Origin: Sesamum alatum
Lineage: Eukaryota; Streptophyta; Magnoliopsida; Lamiales; Pedaliaceae
Direction: 5' to 3'
DNA: 64,000 bases
Assembly (NCBI GenBank): GCA_034509735.1
Contig: JACGWO010000004.1
Location: forward strand, 15,729,395 to 15,793,394
In this document: positions 24,870 through 35,136 of the stretch, piece after piece
How the letters are laid out: each line of letters begins with the position of its first letter
Numbering within the stretch: position 1 is the stretch's first letter
Made by a program: the position numbers and the translations under genes
The notes under the pieces: generated by a model
Seen by the model: the letters and a program-made list of their open reading frames with translations, nothing else
Told to the model about the DNA's origin: nothing
Databases searched by the model: none

Positions 24870-25232
24870 TTATGAAAAGTAGCTACCCTGCTTGTTGTTA
24901 CTCGGATTAAGGATTCTAAAAATAATGTTAGTGCTGGTGGTTGAGCATCTTCTCAGAAATGGTGGAGAATCAAATAGTTTACATTCAAAGAATAAATGTT
25001 CAATGTCCTCAACCTCTTCTTTACAAACAGAGCATAAAGAATGTCTTCTACAAAAACTCAGCAGTTGATATAGCATCATGCATAGTACGCCATATAAAAT
25101 TTTTAACCATGCCTTAATTTCCATAAAGATTTCTGATGTAGTTGAGGACCTGGTGGAGTATTGCGTTTGGACATTAACCATGTGTAAGCACTTTTTAATG
25201 TAAATGAACCATCCATCGTCCACGCCCAACAC
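24870..25232 (-). pseudogene. LINE zinc-binding reverse transcriptase tail (zf-RVT)
   Basis: A minus-strand frame of 120 residues contains CSVCKEEVEDIEHLFFEC (about 25044-24990), the zinc-binding cluster of zf-RVT, preceded by a Trp/Leu-rich linker. It sits between the RT and RNase H parts, as in intact plant L1s. Confidence 0.85.
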
Positions 25233-25879
25233 CTTAGATTCGGTATTGGATATTGTGGTATGGGGACATTGAGATTAGATTTATAACATTATCAATAATA
25301 TGTTTCTTGAGGAACTAAATGTTCCAGACTTGCTTAGATGGGTCAATAAAATGATTAACTTTCATATTGTCATTACTAGACCATGGACCCAATTGTTCTA
25401 TCGATACATTGCTTATCCATTTGTTATTCCAGAAACCAATCTTGGATCCTTCCCCTAAGCACCAGAATTCACTCTCTTTGACCCAAGGAAATACTCTCTA
25501 TATGGATTTCCATGTCCAACTATGTCCACTTTTCCTAGTTGCTTCAATGAAATTAGTGTTAGGAAGTATTTAGTTTTCAAGACAATAGCTCATAAATCAT
25601 ATGACCGAGTATGATGTCTCCATGCCAACTTGAGTGTATGAGCGCTATGAAGGATTCTAATATTCCTAATACTAAGTCCTCCCATATTCTTAGGTTGACA
25701 GATAATCTCCCATATAATATGAATCTTTTGCTTACCAAAAGGACTTGAGTTCCAAAAAATCATTTTACAAGTTTTTCAAATAGTATGTAGAGTATTTAGG
25801 GGTAATTGAAATGAGCCCATAGCAAATTGAGGGATAGTATTGAAAAACATTTTTAATAAGAACTGTTCTCCCTGCAACA

Positions 25880-27060
25880 GATTAAAATTTGTTGTACCAC
25901 ATAGAAATTTCACCTTGAATTTTCATAATCAAGTCAGTAAATTCGGATTTACTCAACCTTCCTAATGATAGTGGGATACCCAGATATTTTTCATGGGTAC
26001 CTGCCCTAGATAGCTGAAGTGTTTTGAAAATATCTTTTTGTCTAAGTCTAGGTATATTGGTCAAAAACATAATCTTAGATTTTTCCCAACAAACAGTTTG
26101 ATCTGCTCATTTTGCTAATTTGACAAGGCATTCTTTGGTGTTAAGGGTCGTTTTCTAATTAGCTTTAACAAATAGAATGCAGTCATCTGTAGAACTAAGA
26201 ATTGGGATTGGGGACCCTTTGTCACTAGGCCTAAAAGCTTCAATATCCCCGGAGTTTGAGTGTAAAAGCATTTTGCGAACAAGAATGTCTATACAAAGAA
26301 TGAATAAATACGGTGAGATGGGTTCTCCTAGAAGTAGCCCCGTACTTAGACACCATATTTTTTTAAATAAGTTCGTTTATACTTAGACTATAAGAGGCTG
26401 ATGAGATACAAGTTGATATTCCATTAATCCATGCTTTAGGAAAACCTAATCTTTCAAGAGCATATCTAACGAAAGACCATTCCATCTTATCATAAGCATT
26501 TTCCAGGTCCAGTTTTACCGCCATAAAGCATTAATCAAATTTTGTTGCTTTCATGGTGCAAAGAAGTTCGTGAGCTATTATAATGTTGTCTCCTATATGT
26601 CTATTAGGGATAAATGCATTCTGATATGGAGAAATAATATTGGGAATATAGCCCCAATTCTATTGATCATTATACTAGCAATAATTTTATACGAAACATT
26701 ACATAGGCTAATTGGTCTATAGTGGTTAATTCATTGCGCATTATGTCTCTTAGTGATCAGAATTATTCTCATTTCATTGATTTTTGGATCCAGAACCCCT
26801 TCATAAATAAAATTATTAACAATTTGAATCAAACCTTTTTTGATAATGTCCTAAAATTTTCTATAAAACATGCTATTATAGCCATCGGGCCCAGGGGCTT
26901 TATCGATACCAATTTACTAGTTGCACGCCAGATTTCTGCTTCAGAAATATTAGATAAAATAAAGTTACTATCTATCTTGGATATTCGATATTTTTCTATA
27001 TTATCAAAAAAATTATTAACAATCACATTAGACTCTTGAATATTCTCCAAATTCTTAACA
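25880..27060 (-). pseudogene. LINE reverse transcriptase domain
   Basis: Minus-strand frames include IDSNFILSNISEAEIWRAT and IKPLGPMAIIACFIEN (27050-26829; GPDG is the usual wording for GPMA), then the catalytic box region reading STDDCILFVKAN near 26195-26160, where plant L1s usually have ADD. It ends with GTHEKYLGIPLSLGRLSKSE (about 26000-25940). The catalytic alanine change and stops mean no activity. Confidence 0.85.
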
Positions 27061-27600
27061 AATGTCTACTTGATTTCACAAGGCTTATCAATCCATTGTC
27101 CATTATTATCTTTTATTGCATGTATAAAATTAACCCTTCTATGCTTATTAACGTGCTCATGGAAGAACCAAGTATTATCATCCCCTTCCAATTTTCATTT
27201 AAGATGAGCTCCCTGTGCCCAGAAGGTTTGTGTAACATTTAACAAATTATATATTTCTTTTCTAATCTTATTCTCAATTAATAATAATGAGTTAGAAGGC
27301 ATAGCAGAGATTTCATCCATAACCTATTCCAGTCTTATTTGAGCACAACAAATTTTATCATCAAGATACCCAAAAATATGTCTTTTCCCCTAATAAATTA
27401 TAGCAGCTAGTACTTTGCACTTGCTCATAAAATTTGGTACTGATGCTTAGCCTCCAAATCAAATTAGCATCTCCCGGCAAAACACGACTATTAGAAGTCC
27501 ATGCATTCTCAAAGCGGGAGAATTTAGATGGGTTAATTAATTAATTTGAAGTAAAATAAGCGAATGGACTGAGGTATGGCATGAAAGGTGATATACCCTA

Positions 27601-28500
27601 CTATTGAGGAAAGCTAATCCATCCTGGGTTTCCCAAACATCTATCCGGTCTTTCAGCTATAAAGGAACTACAAAACTTTGTATTGCACCATGTGAAACAG
27701 TGACCAATAAATCCTAAGTCCATAAGATTACACTTTTGCATGCATTCCCTAAATCTATTACCATGATTTCTGCTAAACCCATTCCTGCCTATATTTTCGT
27801 TCGGCCACAAAATATTATTTCTTATTCATATATGTTGAAATAGAGAGAAGTTCGTCCCATACCTGTGCCTACATGTTGTGTTGGGGGCGTTGTAGATAGC
27901 ACTCATCAGAAAATGTTGTAGCCCTCCAACCAGTGAAACTTCCACATGCAGAGTGCGCGCGGATGCATGGATAAGTGCAAGTTGACACAGTTATTATTTT
28001 AGAGGATCCAGATTCCTCCCACACTACAAGAAAATAAGTTAATAGCAATGAAAAAATTTTTTGTTGAAATCCGTATCGAACTAACTACCAAGTAAAATTT
28101 TCATTGCTAATCTACACTACTTAATATATATTTTAAATAATTTGATCCTCAATTTGTTAGGAAATAAATTTTTGTTGCTAACTTCATTAGCAAGTAAATT
28201 TCTTGTATTAAATAATGCATTAGCAACGAAAATTTTACTTACTAATTAGTTCAACGCTGATTTTTTTTTTTTTTTTTTTTTTGCCATTGAGCATTTTTCT
28301 TGTAGTGCCGCTAAGCGAACTAAAGAGGCAATCGTGGAGCTATCAAACTACAGCCTGCGTATGATTTGTTCCGCTTTGTCGGCTTGAAATCTTATGTCCA
28401 AGACCATAAATATTTGTGGATTATAGAGCGCAATAAGTTATCTTGCAATCAGTATAATTTCTATTCGTGAGGCACCCATACAGTTCCAACAGAGAGCCTT
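27601..28500 (-). pseudogene. LINE endonuclease domain, interrupted by a MITE
   Basis: From 28500 leftwards the minus strand reads ALCWNCMGASR, then NPQIFMVLDIRFQADKAEQI, the start of an L1-type apurinic endonuclease. After the MITE it resumes with SARTLHVEVSLVGG, then FLMSAIYNAPNTTCRHR. It ends with MQKCNLMDLGFIGHCFTW (about 27740-27690). The key ExK of the active site is decayed (LDI in place of VET). Confidence 0.85.
28022..28307. mobile_element. CACTA-derived MITE inside the LINE
   Basis: It begins CACTACAAGAAAATAAG and ends CATTTTTCTTGTAGTG, perfect CACTA signatures with about 14 matching terminal bases. The interior holds TTGCTAAT and TAGCAACGAAAATTTTAC subterminal repeats in both directions and a 24-base T run. 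Flanks are CCA and CCG (2/3 match to a three-base duplication). It has no coding capacity. Ends resemble those at 11804 and 30397, so that family may have mobilised it. Confidence 0.85.
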
Positions 28501-28549
28501 TATTATAAAGTCTAGAGGGGGTAAGGTTCATGACATGTAGCTATTTAGC

Positions 28550-29960
28550 ATGGTTGGGCCCATCATCACATGATCATTTTGTCACATTGACGTGTTTCGG
28601 AGGGGGGAGGGCGCTTGATATTGGTAATGCTAGAAACCTAAACTGCAGTGCTCTATCCCCAGCAAGAACTCTTGCTCTTGGTTGACCTCCACTATGAGTT
28701 TGGGTGAAAGAGGAGGGCTGAGAAAAACATAGCGGGTGACATGATATATACAGTTGAAACAACTGTATGTGAATCCCCAATGATATCATGTTGTGTCTTC
28801 CTCTTGTTAGGTCTCCTTCCTAGTGGCTTTCGCTTCGGTTTGTCGCCATTTGTGGTTGGTTCATGTTCAAGTTTTAATTGGAAAACGAAGTCAGGTCCGA
28901 AACCAGGAGGGTAGGGTGAATCAGAATCTTGAAAACATTGTTTCTTGGGTTGTGGGGTTGAGTCGTAAAAGGCGAGCTATCAGACGGATAGGTAGTGGGA
29001 CATTGCTCGGCATATAGTCGAGCTTAACTATTTTGCGATGACAAGTAAATCGAGTCGATTGATATATAAAAAGTTTACAAATTTGATGAATTTTAGATTT
29101 TACCTGTTCAATACCCATACACACGGGTATTTTAGGGTCTAGACCCTACTCATACCCAAATACATATTTTAATGGGTATGGTTCCGGATCTGGGTCTAAT
29201 ACAAAACTATTAGGTCCGGATTTCGGTACTAGCTATTGTAGTGGTTATGGGTCTGAGTTTTACCCGCCCATTGGTAGGTCTATCTCCATCATTGGTCAAT
29301 CTTCCACATCAGCCTTAAGATTTATTGTTGTTAGGGCTTGGGTCATTCAACATCACCCTTCTCAATTGTAATGATTTCATCCGTGTTGCTTCCCCTTTTA
29401 AGCATTGAGAATTGATTTCTTTGGATACTGGCTTGGATTTGCTAGAATTAGTCCCTGCTTCTCAAGTGATCAACTTTCTAGATTGTTTCTTGAGATGGTT
29501 GCTTTGATTTTTTCATCCAAACTTTGGAGCAACTTTTATTTTGATGTGATGTATTATAGATTTATAGTGTTTTGAGTTCATTTTTCCATATCTTATTCTG
29601 CCATTGATGAAAAACTTTTTTATCTGATATGGCTTACATCTGCTTCCTTCTCTTGCATTTCTCCACCTTGGTCTTGCCGAAATAATAGTCCATACTTCTT
29701 TTCCATTCTTGGGTTGAGTCTTTTGTTCTACCTTTTCCAGCTTACCTATATTTTGGTTGCACTCTTGACTCCTCTATTCTCCCTCTACTGTTTTTCCTAT
29801 ATTTGTATGCGGGCATTTTACTTGTAGATGTCCTATTCTTCCACATCCGTAAAAGAACTCAGTTTTAAGGTCGTACAGTGCTTGTTGAATTCTTTTCCCT
29901 ATTCTGATGTTGTGGTAAGGCCTTGGTAGTGTTTCATGTCTAGTTCAAGACATGTGATGT
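28550..29960 (-). pseudogene. LINE ORF1 remnant with zinc knuckle
   Basis: The minus strand shows IRIGKRIQQALYDLKTEFFY, then CGRIGHLQVKCPHT (about 29890-29815), the CCHC-type knuckle of plant L1 ORF1, with FYGCG in place of FCCG. Toward 28820 it has YPPGFGPDFVFQLKLEHEP, then KRKPLGRRPNKRK, a Pro-rich, basic ORF1 tail. About 29040-29290 holds a GGGTCT/ACCCGCCC-rich patch that may be a decayed MITE. Confidence 0.65.
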
Positions 29961-30397
29961 AGTAAAAAGTGTATTTTTAGTTTTAAAATTGGTATGAGAA
30001 CTATTTTGACACGTAAAATTTCTATTTTTGTCCTTTATAAATTAGTAAACTCATTTTGTTAGATAAAAGAAAGGAGCGTATTATGAAAAAGTAAATGGCA
30101 GATTATTTAAAATTCACATAATAACTTCCACATTAGACACAAAAAAGGTTTTTTTTTTTGTAATAGTATAGATAATATGTATTTTCTTTATTGTATAAAG
30201 TTCATTTAGTAATAATTATCAAGTAATTTTATTACTTTCATAATGCCATACAAGGAAATAGTGGTTGCTAAATAAACTATATAATATTTAAAGAAATATA
30301 TATATTGCAATTATCACTTGCTAAATTTATTACTGATCATCAACAAATTTATTCTCCTTTCTAATTTTCATAGCTATTAGCAAAATTTCTTGTAGTG

Positions 30398-30709
30398 AAT
30401 TGATTCAAGCTTCTTTCATGAGAAACCTAGAACACTTTCTAGTTCATAGAAGTGTTGTTCTCGTCAACTCTTTTGAGTTTCTAGCAGGGATCAAAGAGAT
30501 ACAAGTTGGTAATTTTGTGCGGACTTGTTTCAGAGAGCATATTTTGGCTCTTGTATGAACAAAGCAAGAAACCATTGTTGAAGGAGAGCTTTTGAAGCTA
30601 GGATACTCCACTACTCTCAAAAACGTATTTGCCCTTTGACTTACATCAATTAGTTGGCATACAAATGCACGAATAGCCCAATTAACCTGGGATATAATCG
30701 TATTTAATA
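30398..30709 (+). mobile_element. Copia 3' LTR, piece 3
   Basis: Between two CACTA ends lies sequence with copia LTR wording: ACACTTTCTAGTTCATAGAA, GTGCGGACTTGTTTCAGAG and GAACAAAGCAAG (also in the family-A LTR at 4847). I infer it continues the LTR interrupted at 11803. Confidence 0.5.
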
Positions 30710-31882
30710 CACTACAAAAAAACAAGCCGATTGCCACGGAATTTTTGCCACGGAACCATCCGTGGTAAATTTACAACGGACTTTGCAACGACTTTCCAAT
30801 GACTGTGCAACGACTTCGTAAAAAATGGCTTTTCGTGGCAAATTCTATGGAAAAACAGTAATAAACGTTTGCAATGGACCGACCATTGCAAAAATTCGAT
30901 ACAAAAATCGGTCAACTTTAAGGTTACTCGCTTTCGTTGCAAGCCGTAGCAAAATTTGTGGCAAATGTTGCCACGGACCACATCCGTTGCTAATTTGCAA
31001 GGATTTTTGCAATAGTTCATATCTGTGGCACCATTTGCAATGGATTTTCAAAATATATCCGTTGCTAATGATTTGCAATGGATATTCAAGAGGAAGAAGT
31101 CGTTGCAATTTAAATAAATTTTTTGTAACAAAATTTGCAATGACATTCAAGTTACATAATTTTTAAAATAATATGGCAAATAATTTTGCCACGAATTTCT
31201 TTGTTTATTTTTCGTTGCAAATTAAGGACTTTAGTGTTGCAACGTATTTAGCCTCAGATGATATTCCGTGGCAAAGTTGCCAATAAATTTGCAATAATTT
31301 TTGTAACGGACGTTTGATCCATTGCGATTCGTACAATGTAGTTGGAAGCATTTATTTTTTAAACGTTACATTTGCGACGATATTTTGCAACAGATATATG
31401 ATCTGTTGCAATCCGTACAAGGTAGTTGGAGGTATTAAATATTGAGACTTTGATTTTTCCATGGACGTGTAATCCATTGCAATTCGTACGACACAGCTGT
31501 AATGCATTATTTACAGAATGGTACTTTTGCCAGGAATTTTGCAGTGGATGTACAGTTCGTGGAAAAAGTTGTGGCAAAATCTGCTGCAAAAAGTTAATAA
31601 AAGAATACTTACACTTTTCTCCATTCTTATTTTCTTATCCGGTTTTCACTTATTCTTACTACTAATTTCTTTTACTCTATTGAAATTTTAATATTCTATA
31701 CGCGATTTAACTGTTTGTCATCAAGCTGGTGCAATAAATCACGTTTGGAGGTTTAGCTAACTTACTTTAAGGTATGTACAAAATTTTTGACTAGTGCGTC
31801 TATATATAGTCATTTTAAAATTTTATTTTATTCTCTATGTACGTTATTGAATGTATATATATTTATTGATTTTAGAGTAAAC

Positions 31883-32434
31883 ATGTTGAGAGAGCTGAGA
31901 GAGATGAGAGTGTGGATGTATGAGAAGAATCTACCCCTTCATGTTGGTATTAGAAAAGAATTTCGAGACAGAGTGACTGACTTTATAAACTGGGCAAAAA
32001 CACAGCATGCTTTTGTGGATAAAGAGAAAATTCGTTGTCCATGTAGTATATATAAGAACGGTAAATACAAATCCACAGAGGAGGTCACAATCGACCTTCT
32101 TAGAAAAGGCTTTCTAGAAAATTAATACAATTGAACATCTCATGGTGAGTCAGAGTATGCGCCTTCTATGTCAGAATATACATTGCCAACTCAAACGACA
32201 TATTGGAATAACTATGAGCAATTGAATTGGGATAAGAGAATGGTGGTTGATCCAGCTGGTCCTGTAATTCCTCCACCATATATTGATTATGGATATCATA
32301 ATTATGGGGATAGCTTCACTGAACCGCCATCTATTAGTCATCAGTCACATGAGAACGAGGTTGGTATGAGTTCTAACAATGGGATAAAGTACAATACTGA
32401 TAATTTAGTAGAATTGTCTGGAAAAAAAAATTGA
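31883..32434 (+). pseudogene. CACTA transposase-associated N-terminal domain
   Basis: From the ATG at 31883 the frame reads MLRELREMRVWMYEKNL, then WAKTQHAFVDKEKIRCPCS (near 31992-32048) and EEVTIDLLRKGFLEN to a stop at 32123. Cys residues and the WMY and F..W spacing match the transposase-associated domain (Pfam Transpos_assoc). After the stop the same protein seems to continue in frame from 32168 (MSEYTLPTQTTYWN) to 32434, acidic and Pro/Tyr-rich. The function in the family is binding element ends or partner proteins. Confidence 0.75.
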
Positions 32435-32960
32435 TGTTGTAAGCGCTGTAGATCAACCGTTGTATAGTGGGAGTGAGAGTCACTCTCAGTTATCTACAAT
32501 GGCGAGGCTAGTAAACATCAAATCACAATACAACTTACCACAGAGTTGTTATGATGAAATATCACAACTAATGCGGGAATTGCTGCCACGGGATCGCATG
32601 TTACCAAAGGATTATTATAGTACAGAAAGTTGATAAGAGAGTTGGGATTACTTGTTGAGAAAATTGACGCGTGTAAGGCTGGTTGTATGTTAATTCTGGA
32701 AAGATGACAAGCATTGGGAATTTTGCAAGTTTTGCGGGCATGCTAGGTACAAACCTGTAAAGGGTCAGAAACCTCGTCTTAAAAAAAATCTACATATGCT
32801 ACACTGTGATATTTGCCGATAATTCCCCGATTACAGAGATTGTATGCTTCCAATACTACTGCTGAGCATATGAGTTGGCATGCCACTCACGAGACAGAGA
32901 ATGGGGTTATGTGTCATCCATCTAATGCAGAGGCTTGGAACATTTCGATGAGACACATCC
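32435..32960 (+). pseudogene. CACTA TNP2-type transposase, N-terminal part only
   Basis: Frame-shifted pieces read MRELLPRDRMLPKDYYST, then LIRELGLLVEKIDACKAGCM, EFCKFCGHARYKPVKGQ, MSWHATHETENGVMCHPS and HFDETHPN. This is the N-terminal region of TNP2-like transposases, including its Cys-rich zinc-binding cluster. The catalytic part that should follow is absent: the sequence passes straight into the second CACTA protein near 32970. Confidence 0.8.
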
Positions 32961-32964
32961 AAAT

Positions 32965-33960
32965 TCAAGTATTTTAATTATAGGATCGAAAAATGGATTA
33001 GGGAGGCGACGGGGTGATGTAGGAAAAGCAAAAAGAAAGTTGATTGGATGTCAAATGAAACTTGGGCGGGCCTATAGAGTTCGTGGACTGACGAGAAATT
33101 TCAGGTCATCTCACAAATTAATAAGACGAATCGCCAAAAAATAAATTACATCTGCATCTACCGTCTATCAAGGTTGTTCTGCTTAATTTTCAAAACACAA
33201 ACGAAAGTTGGTAAGATATAATTATTTCTTTTTGTTTTTGGGATTATATTTGATTTTCTTACACAAAATTAATATTTTTTTCCTTAATTTTATTAAGAGA
33301 AAGTGCTTGGTCGTCCACCTTCATTTATTGAGCAGTTGGGAGAAGTGTTGGAAAACAAAAAAAAGGCGATTGGGCTGGCCCGATAGTTGAGGATCCAATG
33401 GTAAGTTCATATTATTTAAAATTACATCAAAGTAAATAGTTTAAATTATCTTTAAGTTATTTGCTAATATATTTTTTTATAATTGTATAGGAAAATTTTC
33501 AAAGTTGAATGATGATCATAACATTACTTCTCAACGTCTACCCGAGTCATCGTCGAGCACTTCGGTTAATGATTAACATTCAACAGATGTGGGTGGAGGC
33601 AATTGGAGGAGTAAAGAAGGGCAGAATTTGGGGTATGGGCTCGGAGGCGAGGTTATCTACTTCTCTTACCTCGACTAACACTAAGACTCCCAATCCAGTG
33701 TCGGAACATGGTGGATCAGATTTAATGTAGAAGTTGCTTTTTGATAATAAAACAATGCGTCGGAAAATCAAGCGTACAAACAAACAGATGCAAATGCTAA
33801 AGATGCTATTTGCGGTTAAATTTGGTATGACATTGGAAGATGTGAGAAATCTGAAGATAACTCCTGTGACAATGGTTCCCCATCCCGATCTGGCCAACCA
33901 CCTCTACATGATGATGAAAATGATGATGACCCACCTTATTAAACACTGGATATTTGAAAC
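32965..33960 (+). pseudogene. CACTA second protein (Transposase_24-like) remnant
   Basis: Pieces read CRKSKKKVDWMSNETWAGL, then KVLGRPPSFIEQLGEVLENK (33295-33355), GGVKKGRIWGMGSEARLSTS (33604-33665), then a coiled-coil-like KRTNKQMQMLKMLFAV and an Asp-rich end. The order matches the Transposase_24 protein of plant CACTA elements, thought to bind subterminal repeats. Introns seem to lie near 33205-33290 and 33400-33490. Frameshifts are present. Confidence 0.7.
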
Positions 33961-34179
33961 TTTAACTTTTTGTTTATTGGACATGTATGACATGTATTGA
34001 ATTATCTTTCTATATTTTATTTTTGATTAAATGTTATGTTTTGATTGAATTTTATAAGTTCTTAGTTGTAAATTAAATATAAATTAATTAACAAATTAAA
34101 TATCAAATTGAAATATAATAAAAATTGCAATGAATTTTAACAAAAATGTTCGTTGCAACAACCGCTATAAAATTTGCAA

Positions 34180-34370
34180 CGGACTGAAGTTGCAAGCAAT
34201 GGGTTTCAATTTTACCACGAATTTTTGTTGCACAAGTCGTTGCAACATTTGCAATGGATGTCGTTGCAAACAATGCATTGCAATTTTGCCATGAATTTTT
34301 GTTACACAAGTCGTTGCAACATTTGCAATGGATGTCATTGCAAACAATGCATTGCAATTTTGTAACAGAT
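34180..34370 (+). repeat. Tandem repeat within the CACTA right subterminal zone
   Basis: A unit of about 82 bases containing TTTTTGTTRCACAAGTCGTT and GCAACATTTGCAATGGATGT is repeated just over twice with few differences. Confidence 0.85.
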
Positions 34371-34726
34371 TTTCATTGCAAATGTTATTGCAATGAAATA
34401 AGACATTGCAACGAAATTACAGTAAATTTTGCGACGGAAATACTATCACAAAGTCGTTGCAAAAATACTGTAAAAAATGTTGCAAACGTCATTTCAAAAT
34501 TCATTGCAAAATCCTTTAAAAGTCAAAGTTTTGACAACAAAAATTGCAACCGAATATTGCAACGAACAATTATCCGTGGCAGAATTTGCCACGGACGAAA
34601 AAATCGCAAAGATAGCATTAGTACTTATAGTATCGGAAAATTTTTCGTTGCAAATTTTCGTGGCAACACTCTATTGCAACGGATTTTATTGAAAATCCGT
34701 GGCTATGACACAGTTTTTTTGTAGTG

Positions 34727-34776
34727 ATATTTTATTTACATTTTCGTTGCTTATTTTACGTTCCGAGCATGTTACA
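34727..34776 (+). mobile_element. Copia 3' LTR, terminal piece 4
   Basis: After the CACTA end, TTTATTTACATTTTCGTTGC to GAGCATGTTACA reads like a copia LTR tail. It ends in CA. This is the inferred end of the element whose pol is at 5.4-7.6 kb. Confidence 0.35.
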
Positions 34777-35136
34777 ATTCCTTCACAATTACCTCAGAAA
34801 TATTGAGTTCAAGACGAAATTGGGCATGTCGTAGTTGTGAAGGATTAGCCTAAAGGAGTCCTCCTCAAGAGGCACTTTCTCGTCACTACATATGGACATG
34901 CACCTGCACATAAATATATTGGTTTAGCTCACAAAAATAAATTATTATTCCCACACCGTCCCCTAAATACTTTCACACTCCGAAATGGATTGTTGTAGTA
35001 TTTTAGTAATAATGAAGTTTTCAGTTTGTAATTATGTATGTATAAATTCTAAGTGCCCCAAGATCAAAAACCTCTATGATTCACAATTGCATGGGAAAAT
35101 ATGACTTGGTCCGTATCACATGTGGTTATTACTTTA

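Larger units (their letters stand above)
24127..29960 (-). mobile_element. L1-type LINE, 5'-truncated and decayed, transcribed right to left
   Basis: Reading the minus strand from 29960 to 24127 gives the order of a plant L1. First comes the ORF1 tail with a zinc knuckle, then endonuclease, reverse transcriptase, the zinc-binding RT tail and RNase H. A T-rich run at 24127-24141 on the plus strand would be the poly(A) tail in reverse. A 286-base MITE (28022-28307) splits the endonuclease. The element starts inside ORF1, so it is 5'-truncated. Many stops and frameshifts show it is inactive. Confidence 0.85.
11804..30397. mobile_element. CACTA transposon defined by its two termini, containing other insertions (model)
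   Basis: The left end is CACTACAAGGAATAACG (11804), with subterminal TTGCTAAT and TTACTGATT motifs to about 12050. The right end is TTAGCAAAATTTCTTGTAGTG (to 30397), preceded by TTGCTAAAT and TTACTGATCATCAAC. The inverted ends agree over most of the first 30 bases. Flanks are AAC and AAT, a 2/3 match to the three-base duplication of CACTA elements. LTR-like sequence lies on both outer sides, as expected if the element landed in one LTR. The 18.6 kb would include a foldback element, a Tat element and a LINE. No CACTA transposase was recognised inside. Alternatively these are ends of two elements. Confidence 0.4.
30710..34726 (+). mobile_element. CACTA transposon, complete ends, internally deleted
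   Basis: It starts CACTACAAAAAAACAAGCC and ends TTTTTTTGTAGTG. It is flanked on both sides by ATA (30707-30709 and 34727-34729), a perfect three-base duplication. Subterminal zones of about 850 and 580 bases carry dozens of TTGCAACGGA, CCGTGGCAA and CGTTGCAA motifs in both orientations. The interior has transposase pieces with large parts missing. At 4017 bases it is far shorter than autonomous CACTA elements, so it is a deletion derivative that probably moved with help from a full copy. Confidence 0.92.

Noticed and set aside
30825..31166. ORFs on both strands over 100 codons
   Set aside because: They fall in the left CACTA subterminal repeat zone and are repeat translations.
34254..34724. 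Plus-strand ORF of 156 codons
   Set aside because: It is made entirely of CACTA subterminal repeats (TTGCAACGGA type), giving a low-complexity Cys/Asn/His-rich product.
8001..34726. Clustered short repeats considered as a CRISPR array
   Set aside because: Repeats are degenerate, occur in both orientations and sit at CACTA ends. Spacers are not uniform, and this is plant nuclear DNA.
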